A stretch of DNA of 64,000 nt, from the NCBI GenBank assembly GCA_023394415.1, contig JAEXAR010000043.1, positions 124,001 through 188,000 on the forward strand. Direction: 5' to 3'. Under the pieces are notes generated by a model that worked only from the letters and a program-made list of their open reading frames with translations, was not told where the DNA came from and searched no databases. Numbering within the stretch: position 1 is the stretch's first letter; each line of letters opens with the position of its first letter. Below, one piece after another: positions 16,947 through 25,744 of the stretch. Origin of the DNA: Bacteroidota bacterium (GTDB lineage Bacteria; Bacteroidota; Bacteroidia; Flavobacteriales; Weeksellaceae). The position numbers were made by a program, and so were the translations under genes.

Positions 16947-16980
16947 CTTTGCCAAAGTTCCGAACTTTGGCAAAGTTTGT
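16947..16980. terminator. Terminator after fabG
   Basis: A perfect 13-bp inverted repeat, arms CTTTGCCAAAGTT (16947-16959) and AACTTTGGCAAAG (16963-16975), with loop CCG, is followed by TTTGTTTT. It lies 26 bp after the fabG stop. Confidence 0.75.
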
Positions 16981-16995
16981 TTTAAATATTACAAA

Positions 16996-17565
16996 ATGGT
17001 TATCAACGAAACAGAATATAAAAACCCACTTTTAGTTTTTGCTTTAGAAAGTGAGGCAGGAGCGGAATTCGATAATTTTGAAAAAATCATTACCGGAATC
17101 GGAAAGATAAATGCGACGTACTCACTCTTAAAATATCTTTGTAACAATAATCCGGATGTCATTATTAATTTAGGAACCGCAGGAGGTTTTGGTTTTGATA
17201 AAGGAGAAGTGGTATGTTGCACAAAGTTTATACAACGGGATATGGATGTTCAAGAATTGGGTTTTGAGCAATATAAAACACCACTTTCTGATGATCCTAT
17301 AATTATAGATTATGGATTGAAAATTAATGACTTACACAATGAAACTTGTGGTACAGGCGATCGTTTTGAAACCGAACATTCTACGGATTTATATCGAGTT
17401 GTTGATATGGAAGCTTACGCATTAGCGCTGGTTGCAAAACGAGAAAACATTCCTTTTTTGTGTTTAAAATATATTTCCGATGGTGCAGATGATTCCGCAG
17501 CAGACGATTGGATGATAGAAGTAAAAAAGGCCGCAAAAAAATTGAAAGCTACTTTATTAAAATAA
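16996..17565 (+). CDS. MTA/SAH nucleosidase-like phosphorylase superfamily protein
   Basis: A 189-residue member of the purine nucleoside phosphorylase/MTA-SAH nucleosidase superfamily. It shows FALESEAGAEF near the N-terminus, the glycine-rich GTAGGFGFDKGEVV near 57 and VVDMEAYALALVAK near 135, which holds the conserved Glu that binds the ribose. A late YISDGADDSAADDW carries the catalytic Asp region. It is shorter than canonical MtnN (about 230), so the exact nucleoside substrate is uncertain. The likely role is salvage of methylthioadenosine or S-adenosylhomocysteine. It converges on guaC across a shared terminator. Confidence 0.85.
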   Translation: MVINETEYKNPLLVFALESEAGAEFDNFEKIITGIGKINATYSLLKYLCNNNPDVIINLGTAGGFGFDKGEVVCCTKFIQRDMDVQELGFEQYKTPLSDDPIIIDYGLKINDLHNETCGTGDRFETEHSTDLYRVVDMEAYALALVAKRENIPFLCLKYISDGADDSAADDWMIEVKKAAKKLKATLLK

Positions 17566-17567
17566 AT

Positions 17568-17594
17568 AATCCGCCAAATAAGCGGATTTTAATT
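17568..17594. terminator. Bidirectional terminator between nucleosidase gene and guaC
   Basis: Stem AATCCGC (17568-17574) and GCGGATT (17582-17588) with a 7-nt loop is followed on the plus strand by TTAATTTTT. It serves the two convergent genes. Confidence 0.75.
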
Positions 17595-17595
17595 T

Positions 17596-18636
17596 TTAAT
17601 CATTAAAAATTTGATTTTCCTGTTCCTGAACGCGAATAAATGTTGTTCGTTTTGATAGTTCACGTAATTCTGCGGCACCAACATAAGTACAGGTAGATCT
17701 TACGCCTCCCAAAATATCTTTTACGGTTTCGCCAACAGAGCCTTTGTAAGGCACTTTTACGGTTTTTCCTTCGGATGCACGGTATTCAGCAACACCTCCG
17801 GAGTGTTTATCCATTGCGGTTTTAGAACTCATTCCGTAAAAAAGGCGGTACATTTTTCCGTGTTCTTCTACCATTTCACCACCGCTTTCATCGTGGCCTG
17901 CAAACATTCCACCGAGCATTACAAAATCAGCACCACCGCCAAAAGCTTTAGAAACATCACCCGGAACTTTACAGCCGCCATCACCAACGATATGGCCTTT
18001 CAATCCGTGTGCAGCATCAGCACATTCAATAATTGCAGAAAGTTGAGGATAACCAACGCCGGTTTTTACTCTTGTAGTACACACAGAACCGGGACCAATG
18101 CCTACTTTAATGATATCGGCACCCGCCAAAAGCAGTTCTTCCACCATTTCTCCCGTAACAACATTTCCCGCGATGATAATTTTATCAGGAAAATTTTTTC
18201 TGGCTTTTTGCACAAATTCTACAAAATGTTCGGAGTAACCATTGGCAACATCGATACATAAAAACTGAAGTTTCGGGTGCAAATCAAAAATTTTTTTAAT
18301 TTTTTCTTCATCGGATTTTCCTGTTCCCGTGCTTAAGGCAATGTAATTATAGAAATCATCGGTTTTATCTTTCAGAAAATCAGTCCATTCTCCAATGGTG
18401 TAGTGTTTATGTATCGCTGTAATTATTTTTTCTTTGGATAATGCCAAAGCCATTTCAAAAGTCCCTACAGTATCCATATTGGCAGCGATAACAGGAATGC
18501 CTTTCCATTTTTTTTGGGTATGAAGAAAGGTAAATTCTCTTTCAAGATTCACTTCAGAGCGTGATTTTAAGGTGGATCGCTTTGGGCGGAACATCACGTC
18601 TTTAAATCCCAGTTTTATATCATTTTCTATACGCAT
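17596..18636 (-). CDS. guaC: GMP reductase
   Basis: Converts GMP to IMP with NADPH, returning guanine nucleotides to the purine pool. The protein is 346 residues and belongs to the IMPDH/GMPR barrel family without CBS domains. The active-site loop [20 protein letters not shown] near 185 carries the catalytic Cys. [13 protein letters not shown] and [13 protein letters not shown], followed by [14 protein letters not shown], match GuaC rather than GuaB. It starts with [21 protein letters not shown]. It is a single leftward gene with a terminator at its 3' end. Confidence 0.96.
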   Translation of the reverse strand: MRIENDIKLGFKDVMFRPKRSTLKSRSEVNLEREFTFLHTQKKWKGIPVIAANMDTVGTFEMALALSKEKIITAIHKHYTIGEWTDFLKDKTDDFYNYIALSTGTGKSDEEKIKKIFDLHPKLQFLCIDVANGYSEHFVEFVQKARKNFPDKIIIAGNVVTGEMVEELLLAGADIIKVGIGPGSVCTTRVKTGVGYPQLSAIIECADAAHGLKGHIVGDGGCKVPGDVSKAFGGGADFVMLGGMFAGHDESGGEMVEEHGKMYRLFYGMSSKTAMDKHSGGVAEYRASEGKTVKVPYKGSVGETVKDILGGVRSTCTYVGAAELRELSKRTTFIRVQEQENQIFND

Positions 18637-18762
18637 TTTGAAAAATTTGAATCTTTAAATGTAAGTAAAACTTTCTTTTTAGGTTTAAACGGCAAAGACT
18701 TTTTATTTGAATTTAAATTTAGTTTTTTTGGACAAGAAGCCTAGTATTTATTCACAGAAAGA

Positions 18763-19323
18763 TTAGAGCTTAAGTTTAGCTCTAAATCCGCGTGCAGCAT
18801 AATAAGACTCAGCGCCATTGTGATATGTAAAAACGGTATCATATCTTCGGTCGCAAAATAAAGCGCCACCAAGTTTGCGGATATTTTCGGGTGTTTTAAT
18901 CCAAGAAGAAGTTTTCAGATCCATTGGAAAAACCTCCTGAAGTTGTCGGTATTCATCTTCCGTAAGAATTTCTACACCCATTTCTTCAGCTAGATCTATT
19001 ACGGTATTTTCAGGCTTATGCTCTTTACGTTTTTCCCAAGCAGCTCGATCATAGCAAAAACTGCGTCTCCCTTTCGGGCTCTCTAAAGAACAATCTACAA
19101 AAAACAAATTTTCAGAATTTTCAAATACAAATACATTAGGTTCACCACCGGTTTCTTCCATCCTTTCAATAGATTGTATTTTATCGGGATTTTTTTCAAG
19201 CAAATTCTTTACCTCTTCCCATTTTATTGAGCGGTGAAGATGTTTGTTTTTTTCAAACCTTTTCTGTAGAATTTGAAGAAGTGTTTCTTGCGACGCTTCG
19301 CTTAATGATTTTGCTTTGCCCAT
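18763..19323 (-). CDS. DUF4256 domain-containing protein
   Basis: A 186-residue cytoplasmic protein with the DUF4256 pattern: MEETGGEPNVFVF, FFVDCSLESPKGRRSFCYD, and a C-terminal LGGALFCDRRYDTVFTYHNG ending in a YAARGFRAKL tail. The biochemical role is unknown. Its ATG lies 1 bp after the surE stop, so the two genes are almost certainly one operon. The N-terminal part is helical (SEASQETLLQILQKRF). Confidence 0.88.
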   Translation of the reverse strand: MGKAKSLSEASQETLLQILQKRFEKNKHLHRSIKWEEVKNLLEKNPDKIQSIERMEETGGEPNVFVFENSENLFFVDCSLESPKGRRSFCYDRAAWEKRKEHKPENTVIDLAEEMGVEILTEDEYRQLQEVFPMDLKTSSWIKTPENIRKLGGALFCDRRYDTVFTYHNGAESYYAARGFRAKLKL

Positions 19324-19324
19324 T

Positions 19325-20092
19325 TTAAGTGTTTAAAACGTTCCCCAAAAAGTCTACATATTCGTGAGCGGTTAAGTCGAACTTTACAGGGACGACAGAA
19401 ATATAGCCTTCAGCAAGAGCGGTTTCATCAGCATCTTTTCCGTTGTCCATATTATTGAAATAGCCTGTTAACCAATAATATTTTTTTCCGTGAGGGTTAA
19501 TTCTTTCATCAAAACTTTCTTCCCACTTTGCGTTAGCCTGTCTGCAAACTTTTACGCCTTTTATTTCCTCTTTTTTCAGTTTTGGGATATTAACATTCAG
19601 CACAACTCCTTTTGGAAGAGGATTTTCTAATGTTTTAAGCACAATTTGCTGTATATATTCTTTGGCTTGAGAAAAATCAGCATCCCAAGAAAAATCCAAA
19701 AGTGAAAAGCCGATGGCTTGCAAACCTTCAACACCGGCTTCTACAGCAGCAGACATTGTTCCGGAGTAAATCACATTAATGGAAGAGTTGGCACCATGAT
19801 TAATTCCTGAAACCACAATGTCCGGTTTACGTTTCAAAATTTTGTCAAGGGCAAATTTTACACAATCAACAGGAGTTCCGCTTAAGGAATAATCAGTTTG
19901 AGGCCCATCTAAACTTATTTCTTCAAAAGTAAGCGTAGAATTAATGGTAATGGCGTGTCCTTTTCCGCTTTGAGGCGAGTTTGGTGCTACTACTACAACG
20001 TCGCCAATTTCATTCATAAACTCTACAAGATTTCGTATTCCAGGTGCTGTAATTCCGTCGTCATTGGTCACTAAAATAAGTGGTTTTTGCAT
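19325..20092 (-). CDS. surE: 5'/3'-nucleotidase SurE
   Basis: Metal-dependent nucleoside monophosphatase linked to stationary-phase survival. The protein has 255 residues. The metal-binding LVTNDDGITAPGI places the Asp pair at residues 11-12. VVAPNSPQSGKGHAIT near 35 and VVSGINHGANSSINVIYSGT near 95 complete the active site. It heads a two-gene operon with the DUF4256 gene and is divergent from the Prc protease gene. A TATTTTTG -7 element lies at 20112-20119 on the minus strand, 19 bp before its ATG. Confidence 0.96.
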   Translation of the reverse strand: MQKPLILVTNDDGITAPGIRNLVEFMNEIGDVVVVAPNSPQSGKGHAITINSTLTFEEISLDGPQTDYSLSGTPVDCVKFALDKILKRKPDIVVSGINHGANSSINVIYSGTMSAAVEAGVEGLQAIGFSLLDFSWDADFSQAKEYIQQIVLKTLENPLPKGVVLNVNIPKLKKEEIKGVKVCRQANAKWEESFDERINPHGKKYYWLTGYFNNMDNGKDADETALAEGYISVVPVKFDLTAHEYVDFLGNVLNT

Positions 20093-20111
20093 CTTTAAAT
20101 ATCTTTTTCAA

Positions 20112-20119
20112 CAAAAATA
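20112..20119 (-). promoter_or_regulatory. -7 promoter element for surE
   Basis: The minus strand reads TATTTTTG, 19 bp before the surE ATG. No clear -33 TTG is seen. Confidence 0.35.
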
Positions 20120-20233
20120 ATTAAAAAATAACCGTTCGTTTATAAAATAAGGTATTAAATTTGATTCTTTGTTTTGCGTTCTGTAACAAATGAAGGCGTA
20201 AAACAACCAATTATTAAAATTATCTCACAGCAT

Positions 20234-22354
20234 ATGTTTAAAAAATTTAAACTTAATACACTTTTACTTTTCTTACCGCTTACCACGTTGATTTTCTGCT
20301 TCAATTCTCCAAAAAATGATGATGAGAAGATGCAAACCATTATGGTAAGTGTAAAAAACACATTAAGTTATTTACATTACAGCCCCAAACCCATCAATGA
20401 TGCTTACTCACAAAATGTTTACGATAAATATTTGGAAATGATTGATCCTGCAAAAAGATATTTTCTGCAATCAGACATTGATGAGTTTTCAAAGCACAAA
20501 ACAAAGTTAGATGATTATATCAACAAAGGCGATTTGGTTTTTTATAACCTAACATACAACCGATTATTCGACAGGATTGATAAAATTGATAAGGCAACAC
20601 AAGACATCTTAAGCAAACCTATAAATCTTGATGAAGAAGAAACCATCATTCTAGAACCTAAAAAGAAGAAGTTTCCGGCAACAGAACAGGAGCAGTATAA
20701 TGAATGGAAAAAGTTCATCAAATACAATATCCTACAGGAAATTGAAACCTTGAATGCAAGAGAAGAAACCCAAAAAAAGAAAAAAGACTCTGTACAGAAG
20801 TATAAACTGAAAGATACCATTAAAGTTGAAATCTTAACGCCAGAGCAAAAAAGAATAAAGGCGACGGATGAAGTGAAAGATCTTGTTACAGAATCCTTTA
20901 AACGAATCAAAAAAAGAAAAAAAATGGACTGGTTCACAGTCTATATGAATGCTTACACTGAAGTTTTTGATCCACACACTAACTATTTTTCTCCAAAAGA
21001 TAAGGACGAGTTCGACTCGCAATTTAAAGGTAAAATTATTGGTATTGGCGCATTAATTCAGGAAAAGAAAGGTTATCTGTATTTAGGACCTTTAACTATA
21101 GGAGCTCCTGCATGGAAATCAAAACAGCTTAATGAAGGGGACAAAATATTGAAAGTTCGCAGCAAGCCAAACGAAGAACCTGTAAATGTTGTAGGAATGC
21201 TCTCTGATGAAGCGGTGAGATTAATCCGCGGTGAAAAAGGTACAAAAGTGACCTTGACTGTTGAGAAAAAAGACAAAACCATCCGTGAAGTAACGATGAT
21301 CCGTGAAGAAGTTGCAATTGAAGATACTTTTGCAAGAAGTATTATTGTAAACGCACCAAATGGTAAAAAATACGGATTTATTAATCTGCCGGGCTTTAAT
21401 GCGGATTTTGAGGATGCTAAAGGTAGAAATGCTTCGGATGATATTAAAAACGAAATCATCAAACTAAAAGCGCAAAATGTTTCAGGAATTATCTTGGATT
21501 TAAGAAATAATGGAGGAGGCTCACTTACGGAAGTTGGTGATATAATGGGACTTTTTATGAATGAAGGGCCTTATGTACAAGTGAAAGACCGTAACGGAAA
21601 AATACAAACCTTTAGAAGCAAAACCAATGCTCCTCTTTGGACAGGACCGCTTGTGATAATGCAAAATGAACTTTCAGCTTCAGCATCAGAAATTTTGGCT
21701 GGTGTAATTCAGGATTACGGACGTGGTGTTGTGGTAGGTTCTCCTCAATCTTTCGGTAAAGGAACGGTGCAAACTTTTGTAGATCTCAATAGGTTTTTAA
21801 GCACTAATGATGATTTTGGAGCTTTAAAGCTCACTATCCAGAAATTCTACAGGGTTACAGGAGAATCTACCCAAAAGAAAGGCATTGAATCTGATATTAA
21901 AATGAATGATTACTTCACACATTCGGAAATAGGAGAAAGATTTGATGATTATGCTTTGGCTTGGGACAAAATTGCGCCTGCAAAATTCAATAGGTTAACA
22001 TCTTTTGATATTGCTGCGTTACAGAAAAAAAGTGCCGCAAGATTGGCTAATAATAAGCCTTACCAGTTGTTGCAAGAATCTGCAAAATGGAAAGAAGATT
22101 TGGATAAAGAAGAAACCATTACACTCAACCAAACCAAATTCAATGAGCTGATGAAGCAAAGAAAAGAGCAAATTAAAAAGTTCGAGTCTTTAAATAAATT
22201 TGAAAACGGGCTGAAGTTTGTTCGCTACACAGATGAAGTAACCAGAGAAAAAACCGATGAAGCATTCAAGAAAAAGACTGAAAACTGGATTAAAAATTTG
22301 CAACGCGACATTTATCTGAAAGAAGCTGTAAATATCGTTTCAGAAATAAAGTAA
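20234..22354 (+). CDS. prc: Carboxy-terminal-processing (tail-specific) protease Prc
   Basis: Periplasmic S41 serine protease that trims proteins at their C-termini. I choose the ATG at 20234 (706 residues) because it begins directly with the signal peptide MFKKFKLNTLLLFLPLTTL. An in-frame TTG at 20174 would add 20 unlikely residues. After an N-terminal helical domain comes a PDZ domain (about 240-330, GIGALIQEKKGYLYLG). The protease core follows, with the Ser in NELSASASEI and the Lys in SPQSFGKGTVQTF. A C-terminal DUF3340-like helical domain ends the protein. It is divergent from surE and ends at a hairpin at 22447. Confidence 0.95.
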   Translation: MFKKFKLNTLLLFLPLTTLIFCFNSPKNDDEKMQTIMVSVKNTLSYLHYSPKPINDAYSQNVYDKYLEMIDPAKRYFLQSDIDEFSKHKTKLDDYINKGDLVFYNLTYNRLFDRIDKIDKATQDILSKPINLDEEETIILEPKKKKFPATEQEQYNEWKKFIKYNILQEIETLNAREETQKKKKDSVQKYKLKDTIKVEILTPEQKRIKATDEVKDLVTESFKRIKKRKKMDWFTVYMNAYTEVFDPHTNYFSPKDKDEFDSQFKGKIIGIGALIQEKKGYLYLGPLTIGAPAWKSKQLNEGDKILKVRSKPNEEPVNVVGMLSDEAVRLIRGEKGTKVTLTVEKKDKTIREVTMIREEVAIEDTFARSIIVNAPNGKKYGFINLPGFNADFEDAKGRNASDDIKNEIIKLKAQNVSGIILDLRNNGGGSLTEVGDIMGLFMNEGPYVQVKDRNGKIQTFRSKTNAPLWTGPLVIMQNELSASASEILAGVIQDYGRGVVVGSPQSFGKGTVQTFVDLNRFLSTNDDFGALKLTIQKFYRVTGESTQKKGIESDIKMNDYFTHSEIGERFDDYALAWDKIAPAKFNRLTSFDIAALQKKSAARLANNKPYQLLQESAKWKEDLDKEETITLNQTKFNELMKQRKEQIKKFESLNKFENGLKFVRYTDEVTREKTDEAFKKKTENWIKNLQRDIYLKEAVNIVSEIK

Positions 22355-22446
22355 TCAAACAATCAGTGTCGACGTTTTCAGGCTGAAGTATTGAGCTTGC
22401 TGAAATTAAGTCAAAAAACAATATAAAAATTTATTTTTCACCTTTT

Positions 22447-22492
22447 AAATCGCTAAATTTATGATTACAAATCGTATTTAGCGATTTTTTTA
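22447..22492 (+). terminator. Terminator after prc
   Basis: A 12-bp inverted repeat, AAATCGCTAAAT (22447-22458) and ATTTAGCGATTT (22476-22487), is followed by TTTTATT. Confidence 0.8.
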
Positions 22493-22514
22493 TTCTGAAA
22501 AATCAATACTTAAT

Positions 22515-23267
22515 ATGAAAACAATATTCATCACCGGAGCAACCTCCGGAATTGGGAGAGCCTGCGCAGGACTGTTTACGAAACAAGGCAACAGGTTAAT
22601 TCTTTGTGGAAGAAGGGAGGAAAAACTTGCCAAACTGAAAGAAGAGTTAGGTAAAACAAACGACGTTTACACCTTGAAATTTGATGTAAGAAACGCTTCT
22701 GAAGTTGAAAACGCCATCCATTCTCTCCCAGAGAATTTCAAAAATATTGATGTGTTGATTAATAATGCAGGAAACGCTCACGGCTTGGAACCTATTTGTG
22801 ACGGTAACTTTACGGATTGGGATGCAATGATGGATGGTAATGTAAAAGGGCTTCTTTATGTTTCTAAAAACATTATCCCCGGAATGAAAGACAGAAAAAT
22901 TGGGCATATTGTCAATATTTCTTCGGTAGCAGCAAGACAAACTTATGCCAACGGCGTGGTTTATTGTGCTTCAAAACGGGCAGTAGATGTAATTTCAGAA
23001 GGAATGAGATTAGAATTAACCGAATTCGGCATTAAAGTCACCAACATACAACCCGGAGCTGTAGAAACAGAATTTTCTGAAGTTAGATTTAAAGGTGATA
23101 AAGAAAAAGCCGCCACCGTTTACTCCGGTTACGAAGCACTGAAAGCAGCGGATATTGCCGATGCAATTGCCTATTGCGTGAATGCACCCAAACACGTTTC
23201 TATTTCTGATTTAACAATCTATCCAAGTGCGCAAAGTGAACCTAGGACGATTTATAGAAATATTTAA
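22515..23267 (+). CDS. SDR family NAD(P)-dependent oxidoreductase (YdfG-like)
   Basis: A 250-residue short-chain dehydrogenase. The cofactor loop TGATSGIGRA is at 6-15, with an RRE after strand 2 that suggests NADPH. NNAG is near 87, the catalytic Ser in VNISSVAARQ near 136, and the YCASKRAV Tyr-Lys motif near 150. The C-terminus ISDLTIYPSAQSEP resembles the YdfG group (3-hydroxy acid and serine dehydrogenases). The true substrate is not evident. It stands alone between the prc terminator and a leftward secreted-protein gene. Confidence 0.9.
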   Translation: MKTIFITGATSGIGRACAGLFTKQGNRLILCGRREEKLAKLKEELGKTNDVYTLKFDVRNASEVENAIHSLPENFKNIDVLINNAGNAHGLEPICDGNFTDWDAMMDGNVKGLLYVSKNIIPGMKDRKIGHIVNISSVAARQTYANGVVYCASKRAVDVISEGMRLELTEFGIKVTNIQPGAVETEFSEVRFKGDKEKAATVYSGYEALKAADIADAIAYCVNAPKHVSISDLTIYPSAQSEPRTIYRNI

Positions 23268-23365
23268 TTGATTAATCCATCAATGAACCATTTTTTATAG
23301 GCAATTTTAGAAAGCTGTAATTAAAAGAGGTTAATTCTTAATTGATATCCTCTCTTTATAAATTA

Positions 23366-23764
23366 TCAACGATATACTTTTATATCCTTGATAATCTTAT
23401 TTCCATAAAACATTCTTTCATCCTGCGTAAAATAGTAATTGTTTTTCGTTCCAAAATATTTGAAGTCTGACATTGGAATGGTTTCTTGCCAAGTTATTGC
23501 AAGAGTAATAGCATTATAAAAACTAAACTCTTTATCACAAAAATTAAAAGAATTACCTAAAATAAATGTTTTAAACCTTCCGTGTCTTATTGGCCAAACT
23601 GTTTTGGGTTGTATTTGTTTCATATCATTAAGAAGAATCGAGAATGGTTTCCCAATGTAGTTTATCTTATTAACTTCAAACTGTTTGATATAGTTAAGAG
23701 TGTCCAATTGCGAATATGCAAATGAAAATGAAAAGATAAATATAGTAAAAAAAAGTTTTTTCAT
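23366..23764 (-). CDS. Small secreted protein of unknown function
   Basis: A 132-residue protein with a clear signal peptide (MKKLFFTIFIFSFSFAYSQ, cleavage after AYS). The mature part has no motif that I recognise; it includes INYIGKPFSILLNDM and FYNAITLAITWQE. It lies 30 bp downstream of the JAMM-like lipoprotein gene on the same strand, so they are probably cotranscribed. A role as partner or antagonist of that lipoprotein is possible but unproven. Confidence 0.8.
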   Translation of the reverse strand: MKKLFFTIFIFSFSFAYSQLDTLNYIKQFEVNKINYIGKPFSILLNDMKQIQPKTVWPIRHGRFKTFILGNSFNFCDKEFSFYNAITLAITWQETIPMSDFKYFGTKNNYYFTQDERMFYGNKIIKDIKVYR

Positions 23765-23794
23765 TGTTGTAAATTTTATTAAGTAAATTTAGTG

Positions 23795-25216
23795 TTATTT
23801 TAGGTTACAATCGTCAATTTTTTGAAAAGAACTAATTGGAATTATAACGCCAGGCATTATTTGTATTGGTATTTGGTTTTCTTTGACAAAAACAGAACCA
23901 AAATTTCCACTAGAGTCTTGTTTACTTAATGATATTCCCATATCATATTTTGACATAACCATTGCTGTAGCATATTCAAAGGCTAAATCTTCATCTTTTC
24001 CAGAATTGATGAACTGTTTAAAAGCATTATCAAAAGTATTATATATCGAAGTATCTTTTTTCCAGTCTCCTGTATTTTTATCAAAATAATCATCCATTGG
24101 ATAGTTTTCTGTAAATTTCTTAAATTTCTCTAAATTGGTAATGGTCATAACATAACCTGCATCTTCTGAAAACACGTAAAGATATTTAAAGTTAGAGTTT
24201 GCAGAATTTGCCCCGTGAAAAGCATAAAAATCACCTGCCGAAAAACAATCATATAAAGAAGGAGTGTGGGTATGGGCCGCGCCTTCCACGGTAAAATCGG
24301 CATTTGTTGCGCTAATAGAAACCGAATTTCCATTTGTGCCCACTTTTATATCACTTGGTTTGTATTCTCCTTTATCGTTTTTTCCGAAGGAAAATGATTT
24401 TTCATTTTCATCGGTTTTTATAGTTTTAGTAAGCTTTTCTTTTTGGCTTTTAACATCGGTTTTTTCTAATAATGATTTTGCTTCTGTGTTTTCTGTTTTC
24501 GCTTTCTCACACGGATCGGTTGTTGTTTCATTCGTTGTTCCACCGCCTCCCGTTGGATAATCGTGTCCGCCATTATTATCACCTGTCCAGCCAGCAGGAT
24601 CGTCCTCTATTAGATAAATTGTTGTAGTAGTACAAGTAGTTACATACTTATAACCAACAATTGGCTGACAGTTTTCGGAGTTTTGATAGGGCTCAACACA
24701 TCCAGTTTCTAAAGTTGAATAGACCCTAGTGGTGCAGGTTTCTACAGAAAGAACTCGTCCAGCGTCACTATAATTGGGATTAGGTATTTCTTTGTCTGGC
24801 TTTGGATTTTTTTTCTGCGAGCTAAATATTAATTTCTGAAAGAAATCAAGGGAAGATTTATCTTCAGTATGAGAGAAATAAATCTTATTATTTTTCTTAT
24901 TTCTAACAACCTGCATAACGCTTTCAACCGTTCTATTTTTAATAATAGGAACTTGTAAAAACGACTCATCAAAATTTCCAAAAGACATAGCATATTCCCA
25001 GGAAGGTAAACCGAATTTGTTTAAAAACTTGGGCTGGTCAAAATCACTTTCAAAAACTTTCTTTACATTTTTGATGTAAACTAAGTCCTCTTTCCATAAA
25101 GATTTAGAGATGAGCTCCTGTTTTTGTGTTTCATAACTAGTATAAACTTCTTCATTTCTGCAAGCAATGAAAAACAATAAGAAACCAAAGAGAGTTAAAA
25201 TAATTTTTCGCCTCAT
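23795..25216 (-). CDS. Lipoprotein with a C-terminal JAMM-like motif
   Basis: A 473-residue lipoprotein. The signal peptide ends in the lipobox FFIAC (Cys near 19). Residues 20-150 are a charged domain. There follows a Cys-rich, Thr-rich stretch (about 160-240, CTTRVYS and TTCTTTTIY), a Lys/Glu linker, and a domain around 310-400. That domain contains AHTHTPSLYDCFSAGDFYAF, which resembles the HxH...SxxD zinc motif of JAB1/MPN/JAMM peptidases with one extra spacer residue. Similar domains end other Bacteroidota lipoproteins (from memory). Peptidase activity is inferred only. It is cotranscribed with the small secreted protein 30 bp downstream. Confidence 0.75.
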   Translation of the reverse strand: MRRKIILTLFGFLLFFIACRNEEVYTSYETQKQELISKSLWKEDLVYIKNVKKVFESDFDQPKFLNKFGLPSWEYAMSFGNFDESFLQVPIIKNRTVESVMQVVRNKKNNKIYFSHTEDKSSLDFFQKLIFSSQKKNPKPDKEIPNPNYSDAGRVLSVETCTTRVYSTLETGCVEPYQNSENCQPIVGYKYVTTCTTTTIYLIEDDPAGWTGDNNGGHDYPTGGGGTTNETTTDPCEKAKTENTEAKSLLEKTDVKSQKEKLTKTIKTDENEKSFSFGKNDKGEYKPSDIKVGTNGNSVSISATNADFTVEGAAHTHTPSLYDCFSAGDFYAFHGANSANSNFKYLYVFSEDAGYVMTITNLEKFKKFTENYPMDDYFDKNTGDWKKDTSIYNTFDNAFKQFINSGKDEDLAFEYATAMVMSKYDMGISLSKQDSSGNFGSVFVKENQIPIQIMPGVIIPISSFQKIDDCNLK

Positions 25217-25334
25217 ATGTTTAATTTAATTAGTTAATAGTTGAAGCAAATATGTATAGAAAGATTTAATCATCAAAACCTCTTTTCGCATAAAGATACC
25301 CTAATTTTGCATAAACCAGAAATAGAAAATTAAT

Positions 25335-25342
25335 TACCTTTG
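25335..25342 (+). promoter_or_regulatory. -7 promoter element for the XRE-tsaB pair
   Basis: TACCTTTG matches TAnnTTTG, 18 bp before the XRE gene ATG. A further match, TAATTTTG, lies at 25303-25310. No -33 TTG is at ideal spacing. Confidence 0.35.
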
Positions 25343-25360
25343 TTTTAAATACAACATCTT

Positions 25361-25729
25361 ATGACTAATAACGTTGCTGAAAAAATAAAAAGATTGCGAA
25401 AATCCAAAGGTTTTTCACAAGAAGAGATGGCAGAAAAATTGCATATCTCTCAATCTGCCTATGCAAGAATGGAAAGTGGCGAAAGCCATTCCTGGGCAGC
25501 TCATATAGAAAAAATCAGTGAAATTTTTGAAATGAAACCAGAAAATTTCTTCACAGATGAAAGCAGCAATTTGGAACAAGAAAATACCGATCAAAAAGGA
25601 GGTATGGCATTTCAGTTTGTTGGAACTATTAACACCATTAATTCTCTTTCTGAAAAACTCGTTGAACAATACGAAGAAAGAATTAAAGAACTGAAACAAC
25701 AAGTTGATTATTGGAAAAATAAAGTATAA
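25361..25729 (+). CDS. XRE family transcriptional regulator
   Basis: A 122-residue protein with an N-terminal Cro/C1-type helix-turn-helix (about residues 8-62: IKRLRKSKGFSQEEMAEKL then ISQSAYARMESG). A short linker and a C-terminal coiled coil (about 88-122, LSEKLVEQYEERIKELKQQ) could mediate dimerisation. The target is unknown. It lies 15 bp before tsaB on the same strand, so the two are likely one transcript. It is divergent from the JAMM-like lipoprotein gene and could regulate it, but no operator is visible. Confidence 0.88.
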   Translation: MTNNVAEKIKRLRKSKGFSQEEMAEKLHISQSAYARMESGESHSWAAHIEKISEIFEMKPENFFTDESSNLEQENTDQKGGMAFQFVGTINTINSLSEKLVEQYEERIKELKQQVDYWKNKV

Positions 25730-25744
25730 AACCAGCAAGCCTAA

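Noticed and set aside
17803..18261. A 152-codon ORF opposite guaC
   Set aside because: Antisense shadow of a conserved enzyme gene; no start context, and no recognisable domain.
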